Positions 22,936 to 35,210 of a stretch of 64,000 nucleotides of DNA are shown here, piece by piece. The notes beneath the pieces were generated by a model that made no database searches, was not told the DNA's origin, and worked only from the letters and a program-made list of their open reading frames with translations. Location: the NCBI GenBank assembly GCA_039707465.1, contig CM077645.1, forward strand, positions 160,153,003 through 160,217,002, given 5' to 3'. Origin of the DNA: Rhabdophis nuchalis (lineage: Eukaryota > Chordata > Lepidosauria > Squamata > Natricidae). Each line of letters begins with the position of its first letter. The stretch's first letter is position 1. Position numbers and translations under genes: made by a program.

Positions 22936-23083
22936 CACCACTCCATTGGGCTCACCTGGTCCCCTGTCATAATATGTTGTATTTGATTTTACTTTAGTGT
23001 GATGTGCAAACCCAACAATTTGGATTGGTAAAAAATGGTTCATTGTGTTTATGAATCAACAAACCATGGCTAAATCATGTTTT

Positions 23084-23166
23084 GGTATCCCATGTGGATC
23101 CTATCCTATTTTCCCATGTGGATCCTATCCTATCCCATGTGATATCCCATGTGGATCCTATCCTAT
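23084..23166 (+). repeat. Short minisatellite, CCCATGTGGATCCTATCC units
   Basis: Three irregular copies of CCCATGTGGATCCTATCCTA with spacers of differing length, plus a partial copy. Confidence 0.85.
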
Positions 23167-23206
23167 CTTCTTATTTCATTACTAAGCAATTAGTATTGTA
23201 CTAAGC

Positions 23207-23398
23207 GCCGTGGTGTCACAGTGGTTAAAATGCAGTATTGCAGGCTAATTCAGCTCACTGCCAGGAGTTCAATCCTCACCAGCTCAAGGTTGACTGATCC
23301 TTCCAAGGTTGGTAAAATGACGACCCAGTTTGTTGGGGGCAATATGCTGACTGTGTAAACTGCTTAGAGAGAGCTAAGTGCTATTGCTATTGCTACTA
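23207..23398 (+). mobile_element. Sauria-type SINE
   Basis: A box GTGTCACAGTGGTTA, B box GAGTTCAATCCTC, middle AGGTTGACTGATCC and GTAAAATGACGACCC, end AAGTGCTATTGCTATTGC. Nearly complete. Confidence 0.85.
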
Positions 23399-23865
23399 CT
23401 GATGTCTTCCGGCTTGTGCCAGCAGCTTGCAGCCTCTGATCAGATTGAAAATGGTTTGTTTTTTTAATTCAACTGTTGATATTTTTCCCTATTCTTGCCA
23501 ATTTGTTCTTCTTTCATATAAAAGGCAGAAAAGCAAAATGTCTAGAAAGGGACTCAACCACGGTGGATAAATCAATCCATCACACAGGCAAAATATTTTT
23601 AAAAAACAAACAAACAAACACCAAACCTGCCATGAAACTTAATCACAAAAGGTCATGTCGGGAAGTGAGGAACAGATTAAATTAGCATAGTATTAGACAT
23701 GGAAAATGATTTCTGTCAAAATCATCTTTACCACAATTATAATATGTTAATTACGTATTTCATTAAGGAAGTTGATTATGGTGCACAGATGAAATCATGC
23801 AGACGAAGACACCTGGAAGGAAGCACTAGAGCCTGAAGATAGAGTGGGGGGGAAAGGGAGGGAGG

Positions 23866-23901
<36 letters not shown>

Positions 23902-24997
23902 CACACAGGTGCTTCAGCAATTCCAAGTTTTACCAGCTTCCGTAAAGAAATGCTAAAGGAATACCCTGGATCTGTATGTTCCTGACAAGAGACTGGGTAG
24001 ATTCGATGCCAACAGCATTAGAAGTGGAATGATCTGCCAATGCAAGGCTACAAAGCAGCAGGCTCTTTTCGCCTGTGGGTCTTTATGACTGACAGAAGCC
24101 CACACAGACAGAAAAAGCACATGCTTTTAAAAAAACAGTTCCAAGGGGATGTGGGTAAGTTTGTCCAGTTTGATTTCACTCATCGTCTCGCTGTTGCAAT
24201 CTTCAATTTGTTTTGCTTCGCTGCCTTTGCAGGATGCTTTACAGTCAAAGCCACATGAGCATTTGTGCGCATATTTCTCTGAACATATGCATTTGGTACA
24301 CGTTTGCTCTGTCTGTCTCCCACATGCATGTGACATGAATTGAACGTGGAGCTTCATCAGTGGACTCAGTGGACTTTCCCTTATGTGCCCATTTATTAGA
24401 TGGGGGTTTTTTCAATGCGTATTTTTGCATTATTATTTTTTTAAATGCTGAGGTTTGATTTATGGCTGTCTTGATGTGATGTAGGTTTGAGACATGAAAA
24501 TTAAGCTATTTTTAGGATTAATAATTAAATGTGATACAGCTTCCCAGAGAACCCTGGGTTGGTTACAGAGTATAATACTAGATTAAACAATGAAAAATAC
24601 AGAAAAAACGAAATAAGACTGCCCAGACTAAAACAACCCACATGCAAATTATCGAAATGCAAATCAAGCCAATTTGTCCACCCCTCTCTAAGTAGATTAA
24701 AGTAGGAAAATGATGAAAGAGGATCTGGCATGTCTTAGGTTGAATCTTCTTTATTATGGTCTTGTCCAGTTGTGTCCTATTTATTGAGAACTTGAATATC
24801 TTAATTTCACTCTTTCTTTATGAAGTCAAAACAAATTATTTATTTATTAAAATTCTAAGCTGCCCATCTCACTGTTTCCCCATTGATTCAACAATTTTTT
24901 AGAAATCCCTGACAGCTTAATAGAACATGTTAGAAAGAGCCTTCCTGAACAAGAAATAAACAGTTTTAACTCTAGAGTATTAGAAGATAACTGATTA
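23399..24997. other. No gene seen; (GA)n at 23847-23896
   Basis: Contains a GGGA/GA purine array at 23847-23896. An L2-like antisense scrap (AATTCTAAGCTGCCCATC) may lie at 24836-24880. Otherwise unique-looking, with no coding signal. Confidence 0.45.
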
Positions 24998-25319
24998 TAT
25001 ATTTATAATTACCACATTTTACACTTGCAAACACTCCCCGCAAAAGGAAAAAAAATGGGCCCATTTTCATGAAAAATGGGCCGCTTTGGGGAGGTTTACA
25101 GAGTGCAAAAAGGGTGGGTTTTTTTTCCTTTTGGAAAGCTCTTTAACTGATTGATGAGAATTACATGGATCAAATGCTGTGCCAACAGGAACAAAGTTAG
25201 GTGCTGCAGATGGTCAGCAATTTCCTTCTCCAGCACATGGTTAAGTACACCTGGAAACATCTATCTACCTACCTACCTACCTACCTACCTACCTATTCTC
25301 TCTCCCTGTCTACCTACTG

Positions 25320-25366
<47 letters not shown>

Positions 25367-25635
25367 TTATCTATCTATCTATCCCTCTACCTACCTACCT
25401 ACCTACCTACCTACCTACCTACCTACCTACTCTCTCTCCCTACCTACTGTATTTCTCTATTCCTCTATCTAGCTACCTACCTACTCTCTCTCTCCCCCTA
25501 CCTACCTAATGTATTTCTTTCCCTCTCCCTCTCTCTCCCTCTATCTACCTACCTACTTTTTTTTTTAATTTGCCTCTTCAAAACCTTGGTGCGTCTTATA
25601 CTTTGGTGCGTCTTATACTCCAAAAAATATGGTAC
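24998..25635. mobile_element. DNA element with GTGCGTCTTATAC motif and microsatellites
   Basis: The right end has two TTGGTGCGTCTTATACT units ending AAAAAATATGGTA, a terminal pattern I recall from a dispersed reptile DNA element. The left part (CCCATTTTCATGAAAAATGG, GGGGAGGTTTACAGAG) fits the interior of that element. The left terminus is not clear. The middle is filled with CTAC and TC microsatellites. Confidence 0.55.
25258..25560 (+). repeat. Compound (CTAC)n/(TC)n/(TATC)n array
   Basis: A higher-order pattern: a CTAC block, a TCTCTCTCCC spacer, then TACTGTATTTCTC, repeated about three times with blocks of differing length. It yields Leu-Ser-Tyr-rich frames that are not genes. Confidence 0.9.
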
Positions 25636-27053
25636 TAAAGAGTAATAATTATAATATAGAACCGCCTTACAAATGAATTGATAGACCTGTGAATGTGAAG
25701 TAAAAGGATATTAATAGATATCTGGCTCTTCTTTCCTATACTCTACATATTTCCATACTTATTAAGAATATCACCTCCCAACTTTGTGAATTCTCAATGT
25801 ATCTGAGTTCAATTTCTAGTAGACATGGGACAAGCAGGAAGAGAGTATGATCATTTTTAGTTGAAGATACCTGGAAAGCACTCGTTCAGAGAAAGGTACC
25901 CAGAGAAGCTTATGTAATTAAATGTACAAATCTGATCAGTATAAATCAGAATGTATTAAAAAAATTGGATAGAATACCATGGATGTAATGAACGTTAATC
26001 TAACATGAGGATTTTTTAAACTTCTCCGTAAAGACTCTTGAGTTTATAGCAATCGGTAAGACCAATCATAAAAACCCCTCTGTGCGTTGCAACTGAACAT
26101 AACAACATGAAACTATAGTAGGCCCAATGTCTGGAAAGTTCACATTGATGTAAATACTACTACATCTCTGCAAATGACCATAAAATATAAGAAGGAGGAG
26201 GAAATGCTATATAATGTAGAATGAGAATTGCTACGAACAATCCTAATTAATGTGATCCCAAAATGGAGTATTTACTTATGGGTCATTAACATCTATGCAA
26301 ATATTATAAAGGAAAAGAAATCAGATATATAGACATAGATATGCCAGTTATAATTACCTCATGCTAAAGTTTTCTATTGAACAAAAATATGTCAATATGA
26401 TTGTGTCCCATGTTCTGATAGGTTTTGCCACAAAGAATAATCATTGTGGGAATTAAAGCACAATTGTCAAGAAATAGTTGGTCATCATGAGAGAGATCAT
26501 CATGTCTCATCCAACTGTCCTTTTTCTTTCCAACAGTAATTACTTCAGTAATTAATCTCTGTCATTTAGCTGTATTACATTTTGAAAAGAGAAAATGGAA
26601 GAAAGGCTTGTTTCTAACTAATTTACATCCCAGTTTAAAATGCTGCAAGAGGGCAAATCAAATGTCAAATTTTAGTCTTACAGATTTCTAAAATAGTTTC
26701 ATTCTGATATGCCTCAGAACAGAAGAAAATTTATTTCATTTAAAATATTTAAATAATTTAGTCTGCAAGGCTTTAATTTTTCCGCATAATTTATAAAGCT
26801 GTGTTTTCAGTGTGAAATGGAAGGCAGTTCTCAGGATACAGAGACTGACTATAGCTGCCAGAGACCTGCAAAGCCATAAAAGGTGTCATGAAAAGAACAT
26901 AATGAATGAAATCTTCTAAGTATTATTCATGTTTTATTATCATGTCAAAAAAAATATCCCGTAAAGTTGTTGTCAAGATAAGTATTCTTGTTCATCATAA
27001 GTATCTTACCCATCAATAATTTTTGATATTAAAGAAGCAATTGCTTTATACTG

Positions 27054-27057
<4 letters not shown>
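25636..27057. other. No gene seen; repeat-poor AT-rich DNA
   Basis: No repeat family recognised in 1.4 kb. The part at 26750-26960 reads as even, non-repetitive sequence and could be a conserved element, but nothing in it is diagnostic. Confidence 0.45.

Positions 27058-27147
<90 letters not shown>
27058..27147 (+). repeat. (TC)n-(AC)n microsatellite
   Basis: Roughly 55 bp of pure TC followed by about 32 bp of pure AC. Confidence 0.97.
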
Positions 27148-27150
<3 letters not shown>

Positions 27151-27361
27151 TATTATTATTTTTTCATCTTCTCCCCTTTCCAAAAATTTGCAATACAGCT
27201 TGGTTTCAAAAAATGCCTATAAAATTAATAATTTAGTTCAAGGGTGTTCACAAAGGTCTATTTGTTATGATGGCGCAGTTCATCTGAACAGGCTATTCAT
27301 TCAAGTTAAGGTAGCTATATTCCATCAAAAGCTTCATGTGACCACTCTAAAGGCTTTACTT

Positions 27362-27622
27362 TTTCCGTCTGGCCGGCTTGGGATAGCCTCCTTGTCCTGG
27401 GGTTTTAGGGTAATTTTAATTAGTTGTAGTGTTTAGGGGTTTTAGGGACAGTTTTTTAGTTTTTTATAGATGTTTTTAGCGCAGGATTTGTTTAATTGAG
27501 ATTTTAAATTATGTATTCTGTTTGTGTTTATTGTTTTTTAATTTTCCTGTGCCCCGCCTCGAGTCCCTCTGGGGAGAGAGAGCGGGTAACAAATAAAATT
27601 TATTATTATTATTATTATTATT
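27362..27622 (+). mobile_element. L2 3' end with (ATT)n tail
   Basis: Starts with the end of the L2 frame (GTCTGGCCGGCTTGGGATAG), continues with the AT-rich 3' region and CCTGTGCCCCGCCTCGAGTC, and ends in (ATT)n at 27599-27622. Strongly 5'-truncated. Confidence 0.8.
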
Positions 27623-28325
27623 TACCAGCTATTTTTACATGAGTTTTTATCCAAAGACATTTCTGCCACACGAAACCTTTGGAAGGAATCAGTCACCTTA
27701 ATGCTTCAAGGGCACACCCCTGGGTACACAGCGTTGCCATGAATGAAGGACCTCTCCAAATGCTTTGCACAACCGTATGGTGTGCACCGAAAAGTGGAAA
27801 TTATTGATTTGCACGGCAAGTCATCACACTTTGAAACATCACTGACATTTTTATGTGAACCGCTTTGCCATGCTACTGATATTTTGTCATGGGCATAGGT
27901 AAGAATGGGGAGAATTAGAATTAGACATATTCTCAAACTACCGGACACAAAATATTTAGGTACCTGGCAATGTTCCACACATGGAGCATCGGAGCATTGT
28001 ATAAAAGGACAAAGAGGACAAGCTAATCCAAAGATTATTAGAGAAAAGTTCATTCACTTCTGTCTCCCACAATTTCCAAGCCAGTGCCCTTTTGCTCTAT
28101 GGATTCATTCAAGTACAGCATTATACAGCATGACTGTCCCATTCTAATTTATGGCACTAATTACATTATACTGAATTTTATTTGTGGTGTGATTTTAGAT
28201 AGCTAATTAGCTAGGTGCATATACAAATACACACACACAGAACAATCCCGAAAAGAAATATTATATTTATTATATTAAATGCTGGCGAGCATTTAATATA
28301 TACTATCACGCTTTTCATAAGTAAT
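27623..28325. other. No gene seen
   Basis: Unique-looking sequence. A minus-strand frame of 115 codons at 27706-28053 has no recognisable domain and an open partner on the plus strand. Confidence 0.4.
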
Positions 28326-28382
28326 CTTTCTTTCTTTCTTTCTTTCTTTCGTTCCTTCCTTCCTTCCTTCCTTCCTTCCTTC

Positions 28383-28451
<69 letters not shown>

Positions 28452-28462
28452 CTTTCTCTCTT
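28326..28462 (+). repeat. (TTTC)n-(TTCC)n-(TTTC)n microsatellite
   Basis: About 137 bp of pyrimidine tetranucleotides, with a TTCC block between two TTTC blocks. Confidence 0.97.
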
Positions 28463-29710
28463 TTATCCAGAAAAGCATCTGGAGAATTTGAAGATAAAAG
28501 AGGGTGCAGCTGAAACTTCAATACGCTGCAGCTTCCATAGTCTGCATATGTATATTTAATTTCTATATTAATTTAAGAAGGAGAAAAAAAGGACTGGGTC
28601 AAGGTGAAGGACGTGAACTGTACAATCTCTGCTTTCTGACGAGAGAGTTCTGCTCTGCATATGTACCTGGAAAAATTGGCTAGCAACTGGCTGACTAAGT
28701 GAATATATATATATTCCAGAGCAGTGCATAAAAAAGTCAATGAGGTTCTCATTAACCACAACTGACTGATGCTTAGAGGCCAGGTGCCTCCATTGTTAGC
28801 CTTCTCTCCTTCCCAAACCCTGCCGTGGCTCCTTCTGCTCCTCCTCTCTCCTTCTTTTTTCCTCTCCTCCTCTTGCCCATGCTAGCTTGTTATCTTTTCA
28901 CGCTGGACTTTTCTCACTGGGGCTGTCTCCTCCCCCCATTTCTCCCCAAATCAAAGATCAAAGGCTGCATTTGTAAAGCAAATAGTTGGAGAGCTACAGA
29001 GGGTTTGATGAAAACCCACTCCAAGCCTCTTGGGAGATATTACCTTCCTCATTATTCCACTGATTGGCCTTATTTCATCCAAGGATTACTGCACATTCTC
29101 CTGACGGCTGATGAGCGGCTTCATGAATATACAAAATAATCCAGCGGCACTGGGCCAGCACTGATTATTATTGTGGAACTTGGAGAAGCTGCCTCAAATG
29201 AGCTGCTGGAGACTGCAAAACTCTTCCTCTATGCTTTCCATCTGATTTTTTATTTATTTATTAGTACAAGGATCCTTTTTTTCCACATATCCGTAAGAGA
29301 CACACAAAGGGTTGGGGGGATGGGGGAGATTGCATCTCGTTAAAAATGATCAGGGAATTCTGGGTACCAGATGTTTTTTGCTTAATATTGCAAAATGGTT
29401 TTTATTAGATTACACTAAGCATTTACTAACTGCAGTTAAACTGCTTTTGTAGACAATTCTGATGGGAATGCTGCCCTAAATAGCTTTAAAAAAAAAAAAT
29501 CTGGGTACACATTTGTATTTCTTTCTACATATTTCTTGCATGTAATTTTATGTGACTGGAGTACTGAAAGGCAATATGAGGTAAAGTTGCATTAATACTA
29601 ACAAACTGGAATAAACCACACACAGTCATTTCCAAGTTTCAACCAAAGGACAGAATGCTTATGGAACAATAATAATAAGGAACATTCTTTCTGCTTTCAG
29701 TCTCATTCAG
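28463..29710. other. No gene seen; candidate conserved element inside
   Basis: Non-repetitive sequence. The stretch 28940-29240 is listed separately as a candidate conserved non-coding element. Confidence 0.4.
28940..29240. promoter_or_regulatory. Candidate conserved non-coding element
   Basis: Balanced, non-repetitive sequence with clustered homeodomain-type words: AAGGATTACTGC, ATAATCCAGC, TGATTATTATTG and a CCACTGATTGGCC CCAAT-like word. No coding frame. This is an impression from composition and motif density only; conservation cannot be seen from one sequence. Confidence 0.2.
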
Positions 29711-30112
29711 GCAATAGCAATAACAATATAAATAGTATTTAGACATATATACCACCCCATAGTACTTTACAGCAGGGGTCGCCAACCTTTGCAACTTTAA
29801 GTCTGAAGGACTTCAGTTCCCAGAATTCTCCAGCCAGCAAAGCTTTGCTGGCTGGAGAATTCTGGGAACTGAAGTCCTTCAGACTTAAAGTTGCAAAGGT
29901 TGGAGACCCCTGCTTTACAGCACTCTCTGGGTGATTTACAATGTAGCAGTATTATCTACATATTGCCCCCAACTATCTGAGTTCTCATTTTACCCATCTT
30001 CGAAGGATGGAAGGCGGAGTCAATCTCAAGCCCCATCAGGATCGAACTCCAGGCTGTGGGCAGAATTTTCCTACAATACTGCACTTTAATCACTCTGCCA
30101 TGGGACTCTTAT
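29711..30112 (-). mobile_element. Sauria-type SINE split by a palindromic MITE
   Basis: Antisense SINE sequence at 29711-29772 and 29913-30112 (GCAATAGCAATAAC, TGAGTTCTCATTTTACCC, AAGGATGGAAGGCGGAGTCA, ATCGAACTCCAGG). The MITE at 29773-29912 duplicated CTTTACAG. Confidence 0.9.
29773..29912. mobile_element. Palindromic hAT MITE
   Basis: Ends CAGGGGTCGCCAACC and GGTTGGAGACCCCTG, near-perfect inverted halves around CCAGCAAAGCTTTGCTGG, and a perfect duplication CTTTACAG (29765-29772 and 29913-29920). Confidence 0.95.
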
Positions 30113-31088
30113 AAGCTATACCAGACAGAATGATTTTGGCACATACCGAGTTGAAAAATCAGACCATCTTGATTATTATCTTTGTTTATTAATCAGCAAT
30201 ACTACGTAAGGTGGTGAAAAATGGAAATCATAACCTTTCAACTGGAGCTGTGCTAGTTTTGCTTGTGTGTCGTGTTACATGGACATCCAGAGGGGCGGGG
30301 CTTTGATTCTGCAGATATGACCCCTGCATAGACCCCAATTATCAGTAACCCCGATAATTTACCTCAGGACCCATTTTTTTCACATCACACTATGCCGCAG
30401 TTGCCACAGAATTCCTAATAGCCTGGTTCATACATCATGAAAAAATATAAAACGTGGTTTACAAACCACAGTGCCTGGATTTATATTCTGCACTAAGCCA
30501 GCATCACACAAAGCCCCTCCTAATTTATCACTCTCCCACTCATTAGATCTGTATCTGCAAGAATACAGAATATTGCAGACTGTCCAATGCCTGCAAAAGC
30601 AAGAGACAAAACACCTTATGGCATAACACAGGGATGCTCTCACCTGTTTCAAAAAGGTGGGTTTTGAAAAAAAAATTCAAAGCTTGAAATTGCTGATCAA
30701 AGTTTAAAAAAACTTTTATTTTGATTAAGATACAGAAGGAAATCTAAACTTAAGATGTTAGTTTAAAAGATTGTTGGGCAAATTCGGTAGGCTTGTCACA
30801 TTTTGCTAACTGGGAAAGTCAGGTAGGAAAAACTGCTCATAGCAATTTTAAGGTCTCCCATGCATATTCAAGGGAGGGGGAGTACTTATTGTGACACCAT
30901 TCCAACGGGACAAACATTTGAGTCAACATGTTTGTGTCTCTCATGTAAAGCTCAGGTGCAACAGCTATAAGAAAAAGGGATCTGAAGAATGTACTTAATC
31001 AAGAGGCAAGTTGTTTAGTGGGGGGCAGAATGAATGCTTTTTTCTAGCTATGGGCAGTGAGCCTGAAAAGTTAATGAATTTTATTTCC
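30113..31088. other. No gene seen
   Basis: Unique-looking AT-rich sequence, with no repeat family recognised. Confidence 0.45.
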
Positions 31089-31497
31089 CAGGGGTGGGCT
31101 TCAAAAATTTCAGCAATGGGTTGTCTGTTCAGTTGCTGAGTGGGCACGGCCATGGTGGGCGTGGCCATCTTGGCCTCCTGCACCGCGAGGGGGGGTCGTT
31201 TTCACCTTTCCCAGGCTCCAGAGGCTTTCCTTGAGCCTCTGGGAGGGCGAAAACCTCCTCCCCCAGGATCCAGAGGCCCTCCCATTTTTCCTGCTCCCTG
31301 AGCCTCTGCACAGGCCCTGCACTTTGCATCCAAAATGGGCCACATGGAGATTCCTGGGAAGTGTGTGGTGGGGTGGCAGGGGTGGGGTGTGGTGGGCTGG
31401 GCCAGCCAGGGCTGGGATTTGGAGGTTCTCCAAACCGACCATAACATTAGCTATGTGTTCTCCCAAACCCGGGTGAACCCACAGCAGCCCACTGCTG
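31089..31497. mobile_element. hAT-like element, CAGGGGTGGGCT ends
   Basis: Inverted ends CAGGGGTGGGCTTC and GCAGCCCACTGCTG. The left shoulder has GAGTGGGCACGGCC and GGTGGGCGTGGCC as in the CAGTGGTGGG group. The interior is GC-rich (CCCAGGCTCCAGAGGC). No convincing 8-bp duplication. Frames on both strands are chance products of the GC-rich core. Confidence 0.6.
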
Positions 31498-31680
31498 GCT
31501 ATTCCATGATGCCATCAAAATTGTTAATGAAAGATATTTGATTCAGATTTTTTGCAGATTGATATTCAAGACATGTTGATTAATTTCCATGTTAACTTTA
31601 GGAAAATCTGTTGGGACCTCAAGCTCTGGAGATGACCCATATTACAATTGCTTTCAATAGTACTGACACATGTTACAGGG

Positions 31681-32051
31681 AGTCCCCAACTTATAACAGT
31701 TCATTTAGTGACTGTTCAAAGTTGCAATGGCACTGACAAAAGTGATTTATGACTGTTTTCTGCAGTATGACCTGTGGTCACATGATCAAAATTGAGATGC
31801 TTGGCAACTGGCTCATATTTATGATGTTTGTAGTGTCCCAGCTGTGTCCCCCTTTTTGCAACCTTCTGACAAGGTCAATGAGGAAGCCACATTTACCCAA
31901 CAACTGGGTTACTAATATAACGACTGCAGTGATTCACTTAACAATTGAGGCAAGAAAGGTCATAAAACGGGTCAAAACCCACTCAACAAATGTCTCACTT
32001 AATGAGAGAAATGTTGGACTCAGTTTTGATGATAAGTTGAGGACTATCTAG
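31681..32051. mobile_element. Non-autonomous DNA element, mariner-like ends
   Basis: Inverted relative to 15580-15940: left end AGTCCCCAACTTATAACAG, right end GATAAGTTGAGGACTATC. Inner words TGGTCACATGATCAAAATTG and GCAACCTTCTGACAAGG are family hallmarks. A 100-codon frame at 31749-32051 lies entirely inside it and is not a gene. Confidence 0.75.
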
Positions 32052-34037
32052 ATTCGACTGAGTTAATTAGATAAAATTCCTATGAACTCTTTTTGGTGTT
32101 ATTATCAGTAGGCAACCTAGATATGTTTAGTAACATATCCATGTATCACATTGTGTATATAGTTGGAGAGCCTCCATCCAAGTTCAGAATAGAAACTTAA
32201 GCCTTAAAGCCAAAATTAGAGGAAAGACCCCCCCATGTAACCATCTGGAGCTTTCTTCAGAAAGTTTGGCTATAAACGCAATAAATAAATACAAATAAAA
32301 GCTGTCTTAAAAACACGTCCTTACGAATAAATCCGCACTCCATTTCAAACAAGGCTTCTGCATCGAGCCTAGCCTAGCATGGTAATTTAACGAATTGACA
32401 TTTCATGACTGAAGTGATAAGGATGAACCATTTTTTAAAAAGCAAAAGGTAGATACACCAGAAAAATCTGATGAAACATTAAGTGAATGTAGTGTAACAC
32501 ATTATCTTTGCTTCTGCACATCCAAAAAGCGCAATGAAGTAAAACATTGCATTAAGCCAAGAAGAAAGCTAAAAATTAAATTGGCTCACAAAGATCCAAT
32601 GTAGTGGTTTACGCAGTAGGAACACAGTAAATTTGGTCACTTCATATAATTCTCTTTACTTCCAATGTGCACTGGAGGGGGGGAGAGAGAACCTTTCAAA
32701 ACTCACACAATAAAGAAGTGAATAAGGAAAGATAAAGCCGGACTTTAAAGAGTTCTACTCATTTAACTTTTAAAAAAATTCAATGCCATTTTCTATTGTT
32801 TTATAGAAGTAGAATATAATTATTCTCCCTGACCATCATTTAGGAACTACAAATTTCCTAAACCGTGAAATATAATCAGGCCTGTTGGAGAGAGAAACAA
32901 GGCCTAATAAAGAAGACATATGCAAAAATACAACCCTGGGCCTCCAAATCAATAAATAAAGACAAGTATTTCATACACTAATGCATATATCTATGGCTAT
33001 TATAAATTAGTTGCTTGCCAGAAAATACTCTTCTTAGTACAAGTGCCATTATTTCAAGTTGTCTGTTTAATGCACACTTAGTATATTTTCCTCATGCAAA
33101 GCTGCACTGCATAATTAGGCCACATCCATTCTTAAAAAGTAAAGTAGATGTCAAAAATGAAATACATAAAGCACGACATTTTACAAATTTGCATCTCCAA
33201 AAGTTATGTGCGGTTTCTGATAGGGGAAAAAAATTGCAACAAGATCACTATATTATAATGGTCCCGATTTCATCTTAGCTTGTTTCATCTGCTCGGCTGG
33301 CAGTAATGTAAGTTATAATGCATTCATTCTCATTCAACTTCAGTGGCTGGGTGTTTTCTAGAGTAGTTCGATTAAGTGGACAACTGGGTAGGTATCTTAA
33401 TAAGTTTACTGAATTATGGCTGTTAAAGGTTGGTTAGATAAATTGTTTGATAGCGAATTGTTTTATTTGTCGGCATTTACTGTCTCTAAAGGACAGTGTT
33501 GAATATTTCTGTTTATATCCACAGCATCAGCCAGAAACCTAAGAAACTTACTAGTCATATATTGAAACAATTTCTATAGGCTCCCCCCACCCTCTACTAA
33601 GACTCTTTGTTTTAATCAGTGTTTCAAAACATCTACAAAATATTTTGTAAAATCAACAAAGAGACACAGCCTTCATAATGCAAACAAAAAAGGTTTATGT
33701 GCTATCTCTTAATTTTCAGTTTTCTTTCACAAGCATATTTAACAATCCAAGCTAGACACATCCTGGAAACTAGTCTAGATACCAACAGCTTGTGTAGGAA
33801 AACAGAAAGAATGCAAAACAGCCTTCCTAGCTGAATCTTCAAAGAAGCAATGAAAGGTTTCGGATTCCAAGATGCACTGGAGACATTTAGGAACCAGAAG
33901 AAAGAGAAAAGAATGGGGGCATCCAGTCGATGGCTGGTTGATGGCTGGTCCATTAAATAATCTTTCAGCACCTTATCCTCCTCAAAGCTAAAGGTCATTA
34001 GGCAAAGATCAAATATCTAGCTCTGACCAGCAATAAC
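32052..34037. other. No gene seen; 2 kb repeat-poor
   Basis: No repeat family recognised. AT-rich, with short A-rich tracts. Small frames at 33015-33278 and 33702-33998 show no domain. Confidence 0.45.
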
Positions 34038-34045
34038 CTGTGCAT

Positions 34046-34236
34046 CAGAGGTGGTATTCAGCTGGTTCTCTCCAGTTTGGGCGAACTAGTAGCAGCAGCT
34101 GTGGGAGGCTCCACCCACCCACCCCGATGTAATATGTGAGCCCTGTGCATGCGCAGAAGGTGGTGCACATGTGCAGACGAGGCGTATGTACTCACATTTA
34201 CAAACCAGTAGGGAAGGTAAGTGAATCCTTGCTCTG
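34046..34236. mobile_element. hAT element, CAGAGGTGG group
   Basis: Left end CAGAGGTGGTATTCAGCTGG, right end GTGAATCCTTGCTCTG, with a perfect duplication CTGTGCAT (34038-34045 and 34237-34244). Inner words GGGCGAACTAGTAGC and CATGCGCAGAAGG tie it to the CAGTGGTGGG group. Confidence 0.8.
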
Positions 34237-34334
34237 CTGTGCATGGATATATAATAGAAACATTGACACCTATTGCTTTCCCCTGCCTAAAGACAAAGTC
34301 CTTACTTCCTAGTTCCTTTTCCAATATTCTTGAC

Positions 34335-34460
34335 CAGAGGTCCCCAACCCACTGCTGAGCCATGGTGCTTGTGACCATGTGTGTAGCAACACTCACACAA
34401 ATGAAGCTGTGCACGCTCGTGCACTCATGCCTGCCACTTGCATGGAATCATCCCCTCTCA
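34335..34460. mobile_element. Charlie-like hAT left-end fragment
   Basis: CAGAGGTCCCCAACCCACTG followed by GAGCCATGGTGC resembles the left ends at 14437 and 48685. No right end found. Confidence 0.5.
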
Positions 34461-34499
34461 CCACCAACTCACGGCATCAAACCTGCATAATCCTCCTTT

Positions 34500-34665
34500 C
34501 TCCTCTATTTTCCCCACAGTGATAATCCTGTAAGATGGGTTCAGCTAAGAAGAAATGACTGGCTCAAAATCACCTAGTTGGCTTTCATGCGTAAGGCAAG
34601 ACTAGAATTTACAGTCTCCTGGTTTCTAAACCAATACTTTACCATTGCACCAAACTGGCTCTCTA
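34500..34665 (-). mobile_element. Old tRNA-derived SINE
   Basis: Antisense of the SINE at 104-381: the minus strand has GAGAGCCAGTTTGGTGCAAT, AACCAGGAGACTGTAAATTC and GTCATTTCTTCTTAGCTGAA. Diverged. Confidence 0.6.
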
Positions 34666-35038
34666 TGTATTACTCTGTATTACCTAGGGCTATACCTGTA
34701 CCTCTATTACCTAGAGCTAACTAATGCAGAGAGATAGAAATGTGTAAAACCTACCGTAGTTCTTCCTGGAGATGGTTATGTAAAGAGGAAGTAGAGAGTG
34801 CGTCAATGACTGGGAAAGCGCAGCTTGTTGGATCTTATGTCTAAACAATTTGTCCTCTAAGTCTCTGAATCTTTCCCATAAGACATAGGGCTTATCAGTG
34901 TATCTAGGTCCCCCTCTTTTTTGTGCTCTTTTGCCTAAAAGATCACTTATATATCTCAGCAGGTTTTGTGAAGCTATGCAATGGCCTATTTGCTCTACAA
35001 GCTTGGACAGATGCCATAGTTTTTGTGCTTGCGTCTGT
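34666..35038. other. No gene seen
   Basis: Short unique-looking stretch. Confidence 0.4.
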
Positions 35039-35210
35039 TAGCAATAGTGCTTTACAGCATTTCACAGTGCTTTACAGCACTCTCTAAGCTGTATACAGAG
35101 ACAGCATATTACCCCTCAACAATCTGGGTTCTCATTTTACCCACCTCGGAAGGATGGCACATTGAGTCAACCTTGAACTGGTCAGTATTGAATGCTTGGC
35201 ACTGAGCATC
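35039..35210 (-). mobile_element. Sauria-type SINE, tail half
   Basis: Antisense words AGCAATAGTGCTTTACAGC, CACTCTCTAAGCTG, TGGGTTCTCATTTTACCCAC and GAGTCAACCTTGAACTGG. The tRNA head is largely missing. Confidence 0.8.

Noticed and set aside
23084..23166. CRISPR-like spaced repeats
   Set aside because: Three irregular units with uneven spacing in an animal genome; a degenerate minisatellite.
25151..25645. 164-codon Leu/Ser/Tyr/Thr-rich frame
   Set aside because: Produced by CTAC and TC microsatellites.
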